From the NCBI GenBank assembly GCA_963772065.1, contig CAVYVZ010000010.1:1244967-1308966 (forward strand): DNA of 64,000 nucleotides. The letters are read 5' to 3'. Source of the stretch: CAVYVZ01 sp963772065 (GTDB lineage: Bacteria; Acidobacteriota; Vicinamibacteria; Vicinamibacterales; UBA2999). The notes beneath the pieces were generated by a model. The model was not told the DNA's origin. It made no database searches and saw nothing but the letters and a program-made list of their open reading frames with translations. Positions 37,016-46,351 of the stretch are shown in pieces. The translations under genes and the position numbers were made by a program. Numbering within the stretch: the first letter of the stretch is position 1; each line of letters begins with the position of its first letter.

Positions 37016-38005
37016 CTAGTGCTGTCCCGCGCGCTCGAGCTTCAGCCGGATGTTCACGAAGTTGTACGGCGGCCACGGGCCAGTGTACTTGAAGGTCAGC
37101 TTGTCGTAGTTCGACGCGATGTCCTTGATGCGCCGGTCGAACGCCGGCTCCTGCTCGCGCTGGACGAGGAACGCGGCGTTCATGATCATCTTGTCGCCGA
37201 TCGCCTTGTTGACGCGCGACGCCACCGAGACGTCGCGAAGCCGCTGCAGGAACTCGCCGACGTAGCGCTCCGACCGCTGCTGCAGCGCCGCGTCGATCAG
37301 CCGGCCGTACTGCATCCGCGCAAAGTAGGTCGATCCCTTCTGCGACGAGATCTCCGTCTTCAGCCGGTGGATGTCCTCGTCTTCCTGTTCGATCGCTTTC
37401 ACGATCTCGTCGCGATCCCACAGCACCTTGAGGCCGAACTCGAGCTTGTCCTGCATCTTCGCGAGCACGTCGGCGAAGGCGTCGTAGGCCGATCGCAGCA
37501 GCTCGCCGATGTCGTCGCGCGTCTTGAAGATCGTGCCGAACGACATCGGGATCACCGTGTGCTCGCGCATCACCGTCTCGTTCACGCGCTCGTGCGCGAG
37601 CACGTTCTCCCGCGTGGAATCGAGCGGCGCGATTGGCACGTCGGACACGACGGCGGCCATGTCCCGAAACGTGATCGTGTACACCTCGGGCGACTGTTCG
37701 TCCATGCCGATCGCGCCGAACCGGAGCGGCTGGCTTGCGCGGATGATGCAGTACACGTAGCGGCCGCGGTTCGAGCGGTCGACGTCGGGCAGCAACGGCT
37801 TGGCCGCGCGCTCGACGTGGCGCTCCACGCGTGTTTCGGTCCCGCGCACTTCGGTCTCACGCGTCACCCGCGTGACCGGCGCCCCGTTGCCGCGGCGCGC
37901 GCCAATCGGCCGCACGCGCCTGTCTGTTTTCGGCGCGCGCGCCGGCGATTTGGCGCGCGGCGCGGCGCCTTTCTTCGACGCTGAGTTCTTCGTTGCCTTC
38001 GGCAC
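37016..38005 (-). CDS. Gas vesicle protein of the GvpF/GvpL family (first copy)
   Basis: The protein has 329 residues. A basic, lysine/arginine/alanine-rich tail of about 95 residues precedes the GvpF/L domain: GRYVYCIIRASQPLRFGAIG, EHTVIPMSFGTIFKTRDDI, LEFGLKVLWDRDEIVKAIE, and C-terminal YTGPWPPYNFVNIRLKL. It is the most family-like of the three F/L proteins. GTG start at 38005 with AGG 8 bases upstream; the response-regulator stop is 2 bases away. The basic tail could bind nucleic acid or membrane, but nothing proves it. Confidence 0.92.
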   Translation of the reverse strand: MPKATKNSASKKGAAPRAKSPARAPKTDRRVRPIGARRGNGAPVTRVTRETEVRGTETRVERHVERAAKPLLPDVDRSNRGRYVYCIIRASQPLRFGAIGMDEQSPEVYTITFRDMAAVVSDVPIAPLDSTRENVLAHERVNETVMREHTVIPMSFGTIFKTRDDIGELLRSAYDAFADVLAKMQDKLEFGLKVLWDRDEIVKAIEQEDEDIHRLKTEISSQKGSTYFARMQYGRLIDAALQQRSERYVGEFLQRLRDVSVASRVNKAIGDKMIMNAAFLVQREQEPAFDRRIKDIASNYDKLTFKYTGPWPPYNFVNIRLKLERAGQH

Positions 38006-38007
38006 GT

Positions 38008-38403
38008 TTATACCTGTCTGTGAACGACGTTGAGCATGCGGCGCACCTCGACCACCAGATCGTCTGGCAGGCATGGCTTCGTCACGAACGAATCGCACCC
38101 GGCCTTGCGCGCGCCTTCCGACGCGCCAGCCAGCGCATGGCCGGTCAGCGCCACCACGGGAATGTGGCGCGTGCGCTCATCCGATTTCAGCTGCCGCGTC
38201 GCCTCCCACCCGTCCATCCCCGGAAGCGAGAGATCCATCAGGATGAGCGCGGGGCGAAGCTCGAACGCCTTTTCGATCGCTTCGTTGCCGTTCTTGGCCT
38301 CGGCGACCCGGAACCCGGAGAACTGCAGATACTCGGCGTACATCTCCCGGGCGTCCTGGTAATCGTCGACCACGAGGATGAGGGGGGTGTTGTCGTCTGT
38401 CAT
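38008..38403 (-). CDS. Stand-alone response regulator receiver protein
   Basis: A 131-residue receiver domain without an output domain. It has VVDDYQDAREMYAEYL, the phospho-acceptor Asp in ILMDLSLPGMDGWE, the switch Thr in VVALTGHALAG, and the Lys in SFVTKPCLP. The start overlaps the stop of the upstream histidine kinase as ATGA, so the pair is coupled and likely forms one phosphorelay. It lies directly upstream of the gvp accessory genes. Confidence 0.92.
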   Translation of the reverse strand: MTDDNTPLILVVDDYQDAREMYAEYLQFSGFRVAEAKNGNEAIEKAFELRPALILMDLSLPGMDGWEATRQLKSDERTRHIPVVALTGHALAGASEGARKAGCDSFVTKPCLPDDLVVEVRRMLNVVHRQV

Positions 38404-40573
38404 GGTTCCGCGTTGGCCGGGAAGATGAGCGTGAACGTCGACCCTTCGCCCAGACGGCTGTGCAGCATGATGCGGCCGCCGATGGTGGCTGCGAGCCGCC
38501 GGCAGATCGCGAGGCCGAGGCCGGTTCCGCCGGTACTGGCGTGACGGCGAGTCGTCGACCTGCCGGAAATCCTCGAACACCTTCTCGTGGTTCTCGGGCG
38601 CGATCCCGATCCCGGTGTCGCGGACCGCAATCGATGCCACGCGTTCGGCGCCCTCGTAGCCGACCGCAAGCTCGATCCCGCCCTGATGCGTGAACTTGAG
38701 GGCGTTACTCAGCAGGTTCACGACGATCTGTTTCACCTTCTGCCGATCGGTCGTCACCTCGGGCATCAGGACGTTGAGACGCGGCGTGACCGACAGCTTC
38801 GACCGCGCGATCACGGCGTCGAGCTCCGCCATCACCTCCGGCACCAGCTCGTTCACGTTGAAGCGGCTGATCTGCAGCGGCATCTTGCCCGCCTCGATGC
38901 GGGTGATGTCGAGGATCTCGTTGATGATCTGCAGCAGGTGGCGCCCGTTGGAGTCGATCCGCGTCAGCTGCCGCCGCACCGCGGGCAGGAGATCGCCCGC
39001 GACCCCCTGCAGCAGCATGTGCGTGTACCCGAGAATCGCGTTGAGCGGCGTCCGGAACTCGTGCGACATGTTGGCGAGGAACTGCGACTTCAGGCGCGAT
39101 GCCTGCTCCAGCTCGATCGCCTGGCGCCGCAGCAGCTCGTTCTGCTGGGCGAGCTCCGCGGTCGCGGCCTGCACGCGGGCCTGGAGCTCGTCGGCTCCCG
39201 CCCGCAGCTGCTCGGTACAGTCGTGCGCGCTCGAGCGCCTCCGTCCGATCGTGGAGGATCGTGACGACGGCCGTCAGCTCGCCGGTCTCGGTGAGCACCT
39301 TTCCCGCGATCGCTTCAACCGGCACCGAACGCATCGTGACCGGATTGACGAGGCCGATCTCGCCGCGCCGGATCTCGCCCGGCCCCGTGACGCCGAGCAG
39401 CAGCCCCGAGATGAACGACGAGAAGTGCGCGTCGTTGGCCTGCACCGTCCGCTGCGCCGTGTCGGGCGCGTCCGCGAAGACGGTGAAGAGCTCCTCCGCG
39501 GGCGCGTTCATCAGGACCGTGCCACCGGCCGGGTCGGTCACGATGATCGGGTCCGCCACGGAATCGATGATGAGGTTCAGCCGATCGCGCTCCGCGCGCG
39601 ACCCCGCTTCGGCGATACGCAGCTTCTGGTAGTTCTCCTCGATCTGCTCCGTCGCGCGGCGCAGGTCGGTGATGTTCCGCAGCACCGACACGACACCGGT
39701 GCCCTCACGCGGATCCTCGACGACCGTCGACAGGACCTCGAACATCAGGTCCGAGCCGTCGCTCGGATCGACGAGCACGAGCTCCCGCGCATCGGGACTC
39801 GCCGCCTGTTCCATGGCCGTGCGGGACAGCGCCGCGGAGAACAGCATGTTGTTCAGACGCACGGCGCGCCGCCGCCCCTCGGTCTCCTCCTCGGTCGCCG
39901 CGAAGAGCCTTTCGGCGCGTGAGTTGGCGACGATCAGGCGGCCCTCGGTGTCGGTCAGCAAGATGGGGTCTGTCACCGCGTTGATGATCGTGAAGAAGAG
40001 CGCGCGCTCGCGGCGCAGCTTCTTCACTTCCTCCGCGAGGCTCCCCCGGCCGCGCACCTGATCGACCTTCTGGCCGAGGACCGTGAGCAGCCATGCCACT
40101 TCGCTGTGGAGCGGACCGGTGCTGCGAAGCAGCACGAGGCCGAGCGCCGGCGCGCCCTCCTCCCGGTCACCGCGCAGCGAGACGGCGGTGAACGCGCCGG
40201 GACCGAGGGGCGTCGCGCGCCCGCTGCGAACCTCACCGTTCGCGCGCGATCCCTTGAACGCCACCGGCTCCTCCGATGACAGCGCCTTAATCAGCGAGTC
40301 CCTCGAGTCGGTCATCGGCCACGAGAACAGCTCGACGTCGTCGCTCGACACTCCAATGCCGGCGACGCCAACGAGCATGTTGGAGTCGGTGTCCGCAATC
40401 AGGCAGGCCGCCTGACGGATGCCCGCATGACGCGACAGCCACTCGAGGCTCGCCTGGGCACAGCGGGCGATGTCGTCCGAGTGAACGAGGAAGTACTCGA
40501 GCAGCTCGAGCCGCGCGGCGGCGCCCGAGGCAACCGGTGCGCGAGCGATCGTCCGCGCCTGCAGTGGACTCAT
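38400..40573 (-). CDS. GAF-PAS-PAS sensor histidine kinase (two frameshifts)
   Basis: After correction the protein has about 724 residues and no clear membrane segment, so it is probably cytosolic. Parts in order: GAF-like (about 20-165), PAS (about 190-310, FFTIINAVTDPILLTDTEGR), PAS (about 320-450, LIIDSVADPIIVTDPAG), HisKA with ANMSHEFRTPLNAILGYTH, and HATPase (NLLSNALKFTHQGG, DTGIGIAPENHEKVFEDF, GTGLGLAICRR). Extra G residues at 39214/39215 and 38532/38533 (both CGGTAC for CGTAC) break it. Located between gvpA and the accessory gvp genes, it may time or tune vesicle production; that role is inferred from position. Confidence 0.88.
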
Positions 40574-40590
40574 ATTGCTGACTGGACCCT

Positions 40591-40744
40591 CGGCAGTCGG
40601 CGGTGGGCGGTAGGCGGTAGGCTCGATCGAAGTGCCGCGCGTTGGAAAACGGCCGACCTGCCGCCGGCCGTCTACCGCCGACCCGCCGCCGAACCCTCCT
40701 GCCTCCTGCCTACCGCCTACCGCCTACCGCTACTCCCTACTACC
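40591..40744. repeat. Imperfect palindrome of GGTAGGCGGTAGG words upstream of the histidine kinase
   Basis: A left arm (40591-40621, GGCGGTGGGCGGTAGGCGG) is mirrored by CCTACCGCCTACCGCC at 40709-40744, with a further CCGCCGGCC run between. The right arm overlaps the stop codon of gvpA at 40740-40742. Confidence 0.78.
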
Positions 40745-41078
40745 TCGTTTGCTGCCGTCGCCGGCGCGCCGCAGGCGCACGGCCAGCGACCGTGCCGCCC
40801 TCGAGCTGGGCACGCAGTGCGGCGTTCTCCGCTGAAAGCTCCTCGAAAGTTCGTGTCGCCTCGATCGTCGGCCGAGCCGCCGACGCCGCGCCGCCGATCG
40901 CATCTGAATACTTCAGATACGTGTCGATGGACGCCACCACCACGCGCGCTTCGACGGTAATCAAGTCGATGCCCACGAGCGAGACGCGCACCCACGCGTC
41001 GATCACGATGCCCTTGTCGAGTACGCGGTCAAGGACATCGATGAGACTGGTTCCGCCTTGCTGGCGTTCAACGGCCAT
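40740..41078 (-). CDS. gvpA: Gas vesicle structural protein GvpA
   Basis: The protein has 112 residues. The core is nearly canonical for the main shell protein: SLIDVLDRVLDKGIVIDAWV, RVSLVGIDLITVEARVVVAS and DTYLKYSDAIGG. A longer than usual C-terminal tail (about 45 residues, ending RRRRQQTR) follows and is charged. The small hydrophobic shell protein forms the ribbed wall. It lies in the operon after the gvpJ-like gene, with 27 bases between. Confidence 0.94.
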   Translation of the reverse strand: MAVERQQGGTSLIDVLDRVLDKGIVIDAWVRVSLVGIDLITVEARVVVASIDTYLKYSDAIGGAASAARPTIEATRTFEELSAENAALRAQLEGGTVAGRAPAARRRRQQTR

Positions 41079-41105
41079 CGTGGAAGCTCCTTCGCGTCAC
41101 GTGCA

Positions 41106-41453
41106 CTAGTCTTTGGGGGGCGGCATGGCGCGACCGCGGCGGCGGGTCGAGCGCGTCAACGTTGCGAGCCGCCGTTCGAGCGCATGAATCTGTCTGCGCA
41201 GCTCGAGGTTCTCCTCGAGCACCTGTTCCCGGCCTGGCGACAGGTGTCGATCGTACTTCCACCAGTCGAGTCCAATCTCTTCCGCTTTGTCGATCGAGCA
41301 GATCATCAGCCTGATGCGAATGGTCAGGAGCTCGACTTCCGCCAGCGAGACCTTGATGTCCCCGGCGACAACCAGTCCCTTATCGAGAACCCGGTCGAGG
41401 ACGTCAACAAGCCCGGCATTGTTACGCTGGCTCCCTGTCAGCTCGTTCGGCAT
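41106..41453 (-). CDS. gvpJ: GvpA/J-family gas vesicle protein (GvpJ-like)
   Basis: The protein has 115 residues. It shows LVDVLDRVLDKGLVVAGDIK, VSLAEVELLTIRIRLMICS and an acidic DKAEEIGLDWWKYD that favours GvpJ over the main shell protein; a coiled C-terminal part (EENLELRRQIHALERRL) follows. It is the first gvp gene after the promoter at 41523-41551. Minor wall or nucleation role expected. Confidence 0.88.
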   Translation of the reverse strand: MPNELTGSQRNNAGLVDVLDRVLDKGLVVAGDIKVSLAEVELLTIRIRLMICSIDKAEEIGLDWWKYDRHLSPGREQVLEENLELRRQIHALERRLATLTRSTRRRGRAMPPPKD

Positions 41454-41522
41454 GAAGCGGAGGTCGGATCAGCAGGTGAAGCGTTTCCGCATGAGGCAAT
41501 CCATCGGCCCCGAGGACGTCGA

Positions 41523-41551
41523 AGTATAGCTTGCACAATGATCTGCGACAA
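41523..41551 (-). promoter_or_regulatory. Sigma-70-type promoter of the gas-vesicle operon
   Basis: On the minus strand TTGTCG (plus 41546-41551) and TATACT (plus 41523-41528) are separated by 17 bases. Transcription would begin near 41516, about 63 bases before the gvpJ ATG. Confidence 0.65.
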
Positions 41552-41692
41552 CGACGCAGCCCTTATCTCAGCCGTAACGCAGCCGCGTAACGTCAACACG
41601 GCCGAGCTTTTCCGCAGATTGCACTGGAGACTACACTTCGGGCCTCCCGTGGGCGACCCCCGCCTACCTTTTGTCCTCACGAGCGCGGTCGG

Positions 41693-43636
41693 ATGACGAC
41701 GTGGTTCCAGACCCTCAGGATTCGCCGCAAGCTGGTCGTGATGACCGCGGCGTCGACATCTGCCGCGCTACTGCTCGCCGGCGGAGGCTTCCTGGTGTGG
41801 GACGCGCTGGCGTTCCGTACCTTTATCGAGCGCGACGTCGCGTCCCAGGCGCGCGTGGTGAGTGCGAACGTCGCGCCCGCGCTCGTCCTCAACGATGAGG
41901 ACGCCGTCGGCGAAGCCGTTTCGGCGTTCGAGCTGCGGCCTCCCGTGGTCATGGCCTGTGTGTATGGCGCCGATCGGCGTCTCGTCGCGACCTACCATCG
42001 CGAGCGTTCCGGCCGTTGTCCGGACGAGTCGAGCGTGAGCTCCTCCTTCACCTTTCAGGAAGCACGGTTCGTCATCCCGATCACGTATGCGGGCTCGCGC
42101 ATGGGCACTTTGTTCGTCCACCGCGACCTTGCGGATATGCGCGAGCGTATGCTCGTCGGTCTGGGCACGGTCGCCGGCCTGGTTGCCGTCTGTACCGTCG
42201 TGGCCCTGGCCGTCGGCGCGCTCCTACAGCGCTCGATTGTCGAGCCGATGCTGCAGCTCGCCGCAGCGGCACGTACCGTCTCCGATGGAAAGCACGGCGC
42301 TCCGCGGCTCGTCCCGACGGCGAACGACGAAGTCGGCATCGTGATGCATGCCTTCAACGACATGCTCGATCGCATCACGGAACGGACCACGGCCCTGTCA
42401 CGCGCGAACAAAGATCTTCAGCGGGAAATCGAGGAGCGCACGCGAGTGGAAGCGGAGCGCACCAACCTGCTGGCGCGCGAACGTGACGCGAATCGTCTGA
42501 AGGACGAGTTCCTGGCCACGCTGTCGCACGAACTGCGCACGCCGCTCAACGCGGTGCTCGGCTGGACGCGTGTGCTGCGCGGGCCGGGCGTGGAGGGCGA
42601 TGCGCGGGCGCGCGCGCTCGAGAGCATCGAGCGCAACGCACGCGTCCAGGCGCGGCTCGTCGAAGACCTCCTCGAGGTCTCCCGCATCGTCACCGGCAAG
42701 CTCCGGCTCGATGTGCGCGCGACCGACCTCGCCGCGATCGTCGACTCGGCGCTGCAGGTGATGCGGCCGGCCGCGGTGGCGAAGCGGATCCGGCTGCGGG
42801 CCGACCTGCGCGTTCGCCCGGCGATGACCTCGGGCGATCCCGACCGGCTGCAGCAGGTCATCTGGAACCTGCTCTCGAACGCGGTGAAATTCACCCCCGT
42901 CGGCGGCGACGTGGACGTGCAGCTGCGGCGCGAGGATGGCTTCGTCCTCGCCATCCGGGACACGGGAATCGGGATCGAGCGCAAGTTTCTGCCGCATGTC
43001 TTCGAGCCATTCCGTCAGGCGGACGGCACGGCGAGCCGCGAGCACGGCGGCCTCGGCCTCGGCCTCGCGATTGTGAAGCAGATCGTGCAGCTGCATGGAG
43101 GCACGGTGAGGGCCGAGAGTGGCGGGGCTGGCACCGGGTCCACCTTCGAAGTCCATCTCCCGTCGGAGCTGCCCGCGGAGGACCGGCTCGTGAGGCGGGA
43201 CCCCTCGGAGATCGCGCTGCCGGTTCCAGCGCTCGATCCGCGGCTGCTCGACGGGATTGCGGTGCTCGTGGTCGATGACGACGAAGACGCCGTCGATCTG
43301 CTGTGCACGATCTTCGCGAGCTACGGGGCCACGACGCATCGGGCGACCACCGCCGGCGGGGCGATCCAGGTCCTCGAGCGCGCCGTGCCCGATGTCCTCG
43401 TCAGCGACATCGCCATGCCGTTCGAGGACGGCTACTCCCTGATCAAGCGGGTGCGCGAGCGCTCCCCGGCGCGAGGCGGCCTGGTGCCAGCCGTGGCGCT
43501 GACGGCGTATGCATCGCCCGGCGATCGCCTCGCGGCACTCGCCGCCGGCTACCAGGCCCACGTGAGCAAACCGTACGAGCCATCGGAAGTCGTCGCGCTC
43601 GTCGAACGCCTCGCGCACGCGGCGATGACGGGATAA
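41693..43636 (+). CDS. Membrane hybrid histidine kinase with C-terminal receiver
   Basis: The protein has 647 residues. A periplasmic CHASE-type sensor (about 35-150) is bounded by TM helices (about 15-36 and 153-178), then HAMP (about 178-230), HisKA with ATLSHELRTPLNAVLGW, HATPase (NLLSNAVKFTPVGG, DTGIGIERKFLPHVFEPF, GLGLGLAIVKQI) and a receiver (VVDDDEDAVDLL, Asp in VLVSDIAMPFEDG, Lys in HVSKPYEPSE). It starts at the ATG at 41693, divergent from the gas-vesicle operon across 239 bases. No output protein is adjacent. Confidence 0.93.
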   Translation: MTTWFQTLRIRRKLVVMTAASTSAALLLAGGGFLVWDALAFRTFIERDVASQARVVSANVAPALVLNDEDAVGEAVSAFELRPPVVMACVYGADRRLVATYHRERSGRCPDESSVSSSFTFQEARFVIPITYAGSRMGTLFVHRDLADMRERMLVGLGTVAGLVAVCTVVALAVGALLQRSIVEPMLQLAAAARTVSDGKHGAPRLVPTANDEVGIVMHAFNDMLDRITERTTALSRANKDLQREIEERTRVEAERTNLLARERDANRLKDEFLATLSHELRTPLNAVLGWTRVLRGPGVEGDARARALESIERNARVQARLVEDLLEVSRIVTGKLRLDVRATDLAAIVDSALQVMRPAAVAKRIRLRADLRVRPAMTSGDPDRLQQVIWNLLSNAVKFTPVGGDVDVQLRREDGFVLAIRDTGIGIERKFLPHVFEPFRQADGTASREHGGLGLGLAIVKQIVQLHGGTVRAESGGAGTGSTFEVHLPSELPAEDRLVRRDPSEIALPVPALDPRLLDGIAVLVVDDDEDAVDLLCTIFASYGATTHRATTAGGAIQVLERAVPDVLVSDIAMPFEDGYSLIKRVRERSPARGGLVPAVALTAYASPGDRLAALAAGYQAHVSKPYEPSEVVALVERLAHAAMTG

Positions 43637-43675
43637 CGGTTCGTCGAACCAACGAACCGACGAACCGACGAAGTT
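43636..43675. repeat. CGAACCGACGAACC word repeat before yajQ
   Basis: GGTTCGTCG at the left and CGACGAACC at the right are exact reverse complements, with further AACCAACGAACCGACG words. It follows the hybrid-kinase stop and precedes yajQ. Confidence 0.55.
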
Positions 43676-43689
43676 GTTAAGATTAGTTC

Positions 43690-44193
43690 ATGGCGAACCT
43701 GTGCTCGTTCGATGTCACATCGAACGTCGACCTCCAGGAAGTCGACAACGCCTTGAATCAGGCACGCAAGGAGGTCGCGCAGCGGTACGACTTCAAGGGC
43801 TCGAAGGCCTCGATCGAGTTCGACGCCAAGGAGTCGAAGCTCGTGCTGGTGGCAGACGACGAGTTCAAGCTGAACTCGCTCTGGGAGGTCGTGCAGACAC
43901 GTTTCGTGCGGCGCAACGTCCCCGTCCGGAATCTGTCGCGCGGCGCGGTTCAGCCGGCGGCGAACACCACCGTCCGGCAGGAGATCACGCTGCAACAGGG
44001 AATTCCCACCGAGAAAGCGAAGGACATCGTCAGGTTTCTGAAGGACGCGAAGCTGAAGAAGGTGCAGGCGTCGATTCAGGGCGATCAGCTGCGCGTGCAG
44101 TCGCCGTCGAAGGACGACCTCCAGGAGGCGATGCGGCTGCTGCGCGATGGTGACTTCGGCGTGGCGCTCCAGTTCGGCAACTACCGAGGATAG
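43690..44193 (+). CDS. yajQ: YajQ family nucleotide-binding protein
   Basis: The protein has 167 residues, two ferredoxin-like subdomains of the UPF0234/YajQ family, which binds nucleotides and, in some species, cyclic di-GMP. Motifs include SFDVTSNVDLQEVDNALNQ, RYDFKGSKASIEFDAK and GDFGVALQFGNYRG. Start ATG at 43690. It converges on glgX; a direct link to the kinase upstream is unproven. Confidence 0.95.
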   Translation: MANLCSFDVTSNVDLQEVDNALNQARKEVAQRYDFKGSKASIEFDAKESKLVLVADDEFKLNSLWEVVQTRFVRRNVPVRNLSRGAVQPAANTTVRQEITLQQGIPTEKAKDIVRFLKDAKLKKVQASIQGDQLRVQSPSKDDLQEAMRLLRDGDFGVALQFGNYRG

Positions 44194-44199
44194 GCCGGC

Positions 44200-46338
44200 T
44201 CACGCGGCGGGCTGCCGCGACAGGACCAGGAGCGATCGGCCGGGAACGTCGACGGTCCCTCCGGCGGCCACCGTCGTCGCGTTTTCGCCGAGCTCGTTGT
44301 TGGTATCCACGACGACCATCCATCGCTCGCCGAACGATGCCGGCGGCATGATGAACGGCAGCGGCTCGTGATGCGCGTTGAAGAGCAGGAGGAAGCTGTC
44401 GTCGCGCAGGCGGGCGCCATGCTCGTCGAGGTCGGGCAGCGCATCCCCATTCAGGAAGACCGCACAGGACTTGGCGAAGCCCTTGTGCCAGTCCTCCTCT
44501 GACATCTCCTGCGCGTCCGGGCGGAACCACGCGATGTCGGCCACGTCCTTTCCGCGGAGCGGACGCCCCTTGAACCATCGGCGCCGCTGAAACACCGGGT
44601 GATCCCGTTTGAGCTGCACGACACGGCGCGTGAACTCGAGCAGCCCGCGGTCGGCGGCCTCCCAGTCGAGCCACGAGACCTCATTGTCCTGGCAGTACGC
44701 GTTGTTGTTGCCCTGCTGCGTGCGGCCGATCTCGTCGCCGCCCAGAATCATCGGGATGCCCTGAGACAGCAACAGCGTCGTGAGGAAGTTTCTCGATTGG
44801 CGGGCGCGGCAGTCGTTCACCGCCGGATCGTCGGTGGGCCCCTCCGCCCCGCAGTTCCACGATCGGTTGTGGCTCTCGCCGTCGCGGTTCTCCTCGCCGT
44901 TGGCTTCGTTGTGCTTCTCGTTGAACGACACGAGATCGCGCAGCGTGAAGCCGTCGTGCGCGGTGACGAAGTTCACGCTCGCGTACGGCTTCCGGCCGTC
45001 GTCCTCGTACAGATCGGCGCTGCCCGTGAGGCGGTGGGCGAACTCGGCGAGCGTCTGGTCCTCGCCGCGCCAGTAGTCGCGCACCGTGTCGCGATACTTG
45101 CCGTTCCACTCGCACCAACGCACCGGGAAGTTGCCCACCTGATAGCCGCCTGCGCCGATGTCCCACGGCTCGGCGATGAGCTTCACGCCGGCCAGCACGG
45201 GATCCTGGTGGATGATGTCGAAGAAGGCCGAGAGCCGGTCGACGTCGTAGAGCTCCCGGGCGAGCGTGGAGGCCAGGTCGAAACGGAAGCCATCCACGTG
45301 CATTTCCTGAACCCAGTAGCGCAGCGAATCCATCACCAGCTGCAGGGCATGCGGATGCCGCATGTTGAGGGTGTTGCCGGTTCCGGTGTAGTCCCGGTAG
45401 AACCGCGACTCGTCTTCGACGCGATAGTAGGCACGGTTGTCGATGCCTCTCAGCGAGAGCATCGGCCCGAGGTGGTTCCCCTCGCCGGTGTGGTTGTACA
45501 CGACGTCGAGGATGACCTCGAGGCCCGCGGCATGGAGCGATTTGACCATCGCCTTGAACTCGGCGACCTGTCCCTCGCTGTCGCCGACGCTCGAGTATCC
45601 GCGGTGCGGCGCGAAGTAGCCGATCGAGTGGTAGCCCCAATAGTTGCGCAGCCCCTTGTCCAGGAGATGCGGTTCGTGAATGAACTGGTGAATCGGAAGG
45701 AGCTCCACGGCGGTGACGCCGAGCGACGTCAGGTGCTCGACGGCGGCTGGATGCGCGAGCGCCGCATACGTACCTCGCATCGCCTCGGGAATGTCCGGGT
45801 GGCGCTGCGTGAAACCCTTGACATGCACTTCGTACACGACCGTCTCATGGAGCGGCCGACGAAGGAGCGCGTCGCCGTTCCAATCGAACCGCCCGTCGAT
45901 GACGACGCTCTTCGGCATGTCGGGGGCGCTGTCGCTGTCATCACGCTGGAGGTCGTCGCCGCCGAGCGGGTAGGGGAAGAGTGACTGACCCCACCTGAAC
46001 TCGCCGGCGATCGCGCGCGCATAGGGGTCGAGCAGGAGCTTCGCGGGATTGCAGCGCATGCCGCGTGCGGGATCCCAGGGGCCGCGGACGCGGAATCCGT
46101 ATCGCTGTCCAGGGCCGATGCCCGGCAGGTAGCCATGCCAGCAGAACGCGGTGCGCTCCGGGAGCACGATGCGCCGTTCGCGATCCGATTCGTCGAACAG
46201 GCACAGCTCGACGCTTTCGGCCACTTCCGAGAACAGCGAGAAGTTCGTTCCTTTGCCGTCCCACGTGGCGCCAAGCGGGAGCGGATCCCCCGGTCGCAGG
46301 CGCGCTCTCAAGCGGGCTGCGGCTTCAGGCGCCGGCAT
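44200..46338 (-). CDS. glgX: Glycogen debranching enzyme GlgX
   Basis: GlgX (GH13) hydrolyses alpha-1,6 branches of limit-dextrin glycogen. The 712-residue protein has an N-terminal CBM48-type domain (DPLPLGATWDGKGTNFSLFS) and the catalytic barrel: VVYNHTGEG, nucleophile in VDGFRFDLAS, acid in LIAEPWDIG, and ASVNFVTAHDGFTLRDLVS. GGAG lies 7 bases before the ATG at 46338. It is the last gene of an operon with the small protein, DUF4956 and lipoprotein genes; treY lies divergently upstream, so the region handles storage glycans and trehalose. Confidence 0.96.
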   Translation of the reverse strand: MPAPEAAARLRARLRPGDPLPLGATWDGKGTNFSLFSEVAESVELCLFDESDRERRIVLPERTAFCWHGYLPGIGPGQRYGFRVRGPWDPARGMRCNPAKLLLDPYARAIAGEFRWGQSLFPYPLGGDDLQRDDSDSAPDMPKSVVIDGRFDWNGDALLRRPLHETVVYEVHVKGFTQRHPDIPEAMRGTYAALAHPAAVEHLTSLGVTAVELLPIHQFIHEPHLLDKGLRNYWGYHSIGYFAPHRGYSSVGDSEGQVAEFKAMVKSLHAAGLEVILDVVYNHTGEGNHLGPMLSLRGIDNRAYYRVEDESRFYRDYTGTGNTLNMRHPHALQLVMDSLRYWVQEMHVDGFRFDLASTLARELYDVDRLSAFFDIIHQDPVLAGVKLIAEPWDIGAGGYQVGNFPVRWCEWNGKYRDTVRDYWRGEDQTLAEFAHRLTGSADLYEDDGRKPYASVNFVTAHDGFTLRDLVSFNEKHNEANGEENRDGESHNRSWNCGAEGPTDDPAVNDCRARQSRNFLTTLLLSQGIPMILGGDEIGRTQQGNNNAYCQDNEVSWLDWEAADRGLLEFTRRVVQLKRDHPVFQRRRWFKGRPLRGKDVADIAWFRPDAQEMSEEDWHKGFAKSCAVFLNGDALPDLDEHGARLRDDSFLLLFNAHHEPLPFIMPPASFGERWMVVVDTNNELGENATTVAAGGTVDVPGRSLLVLSRQPAA

Positions 46339-46351
46339 GTCGAGAGCTCCA

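Noticed and set aside
41454..41692. Small gene or RNA in the gap between gvpJ and the hybrid kinase
   Set aside because: Only the likely gvp promoter could be supported; no open frame with a ribosome site and no clear structured RNA.
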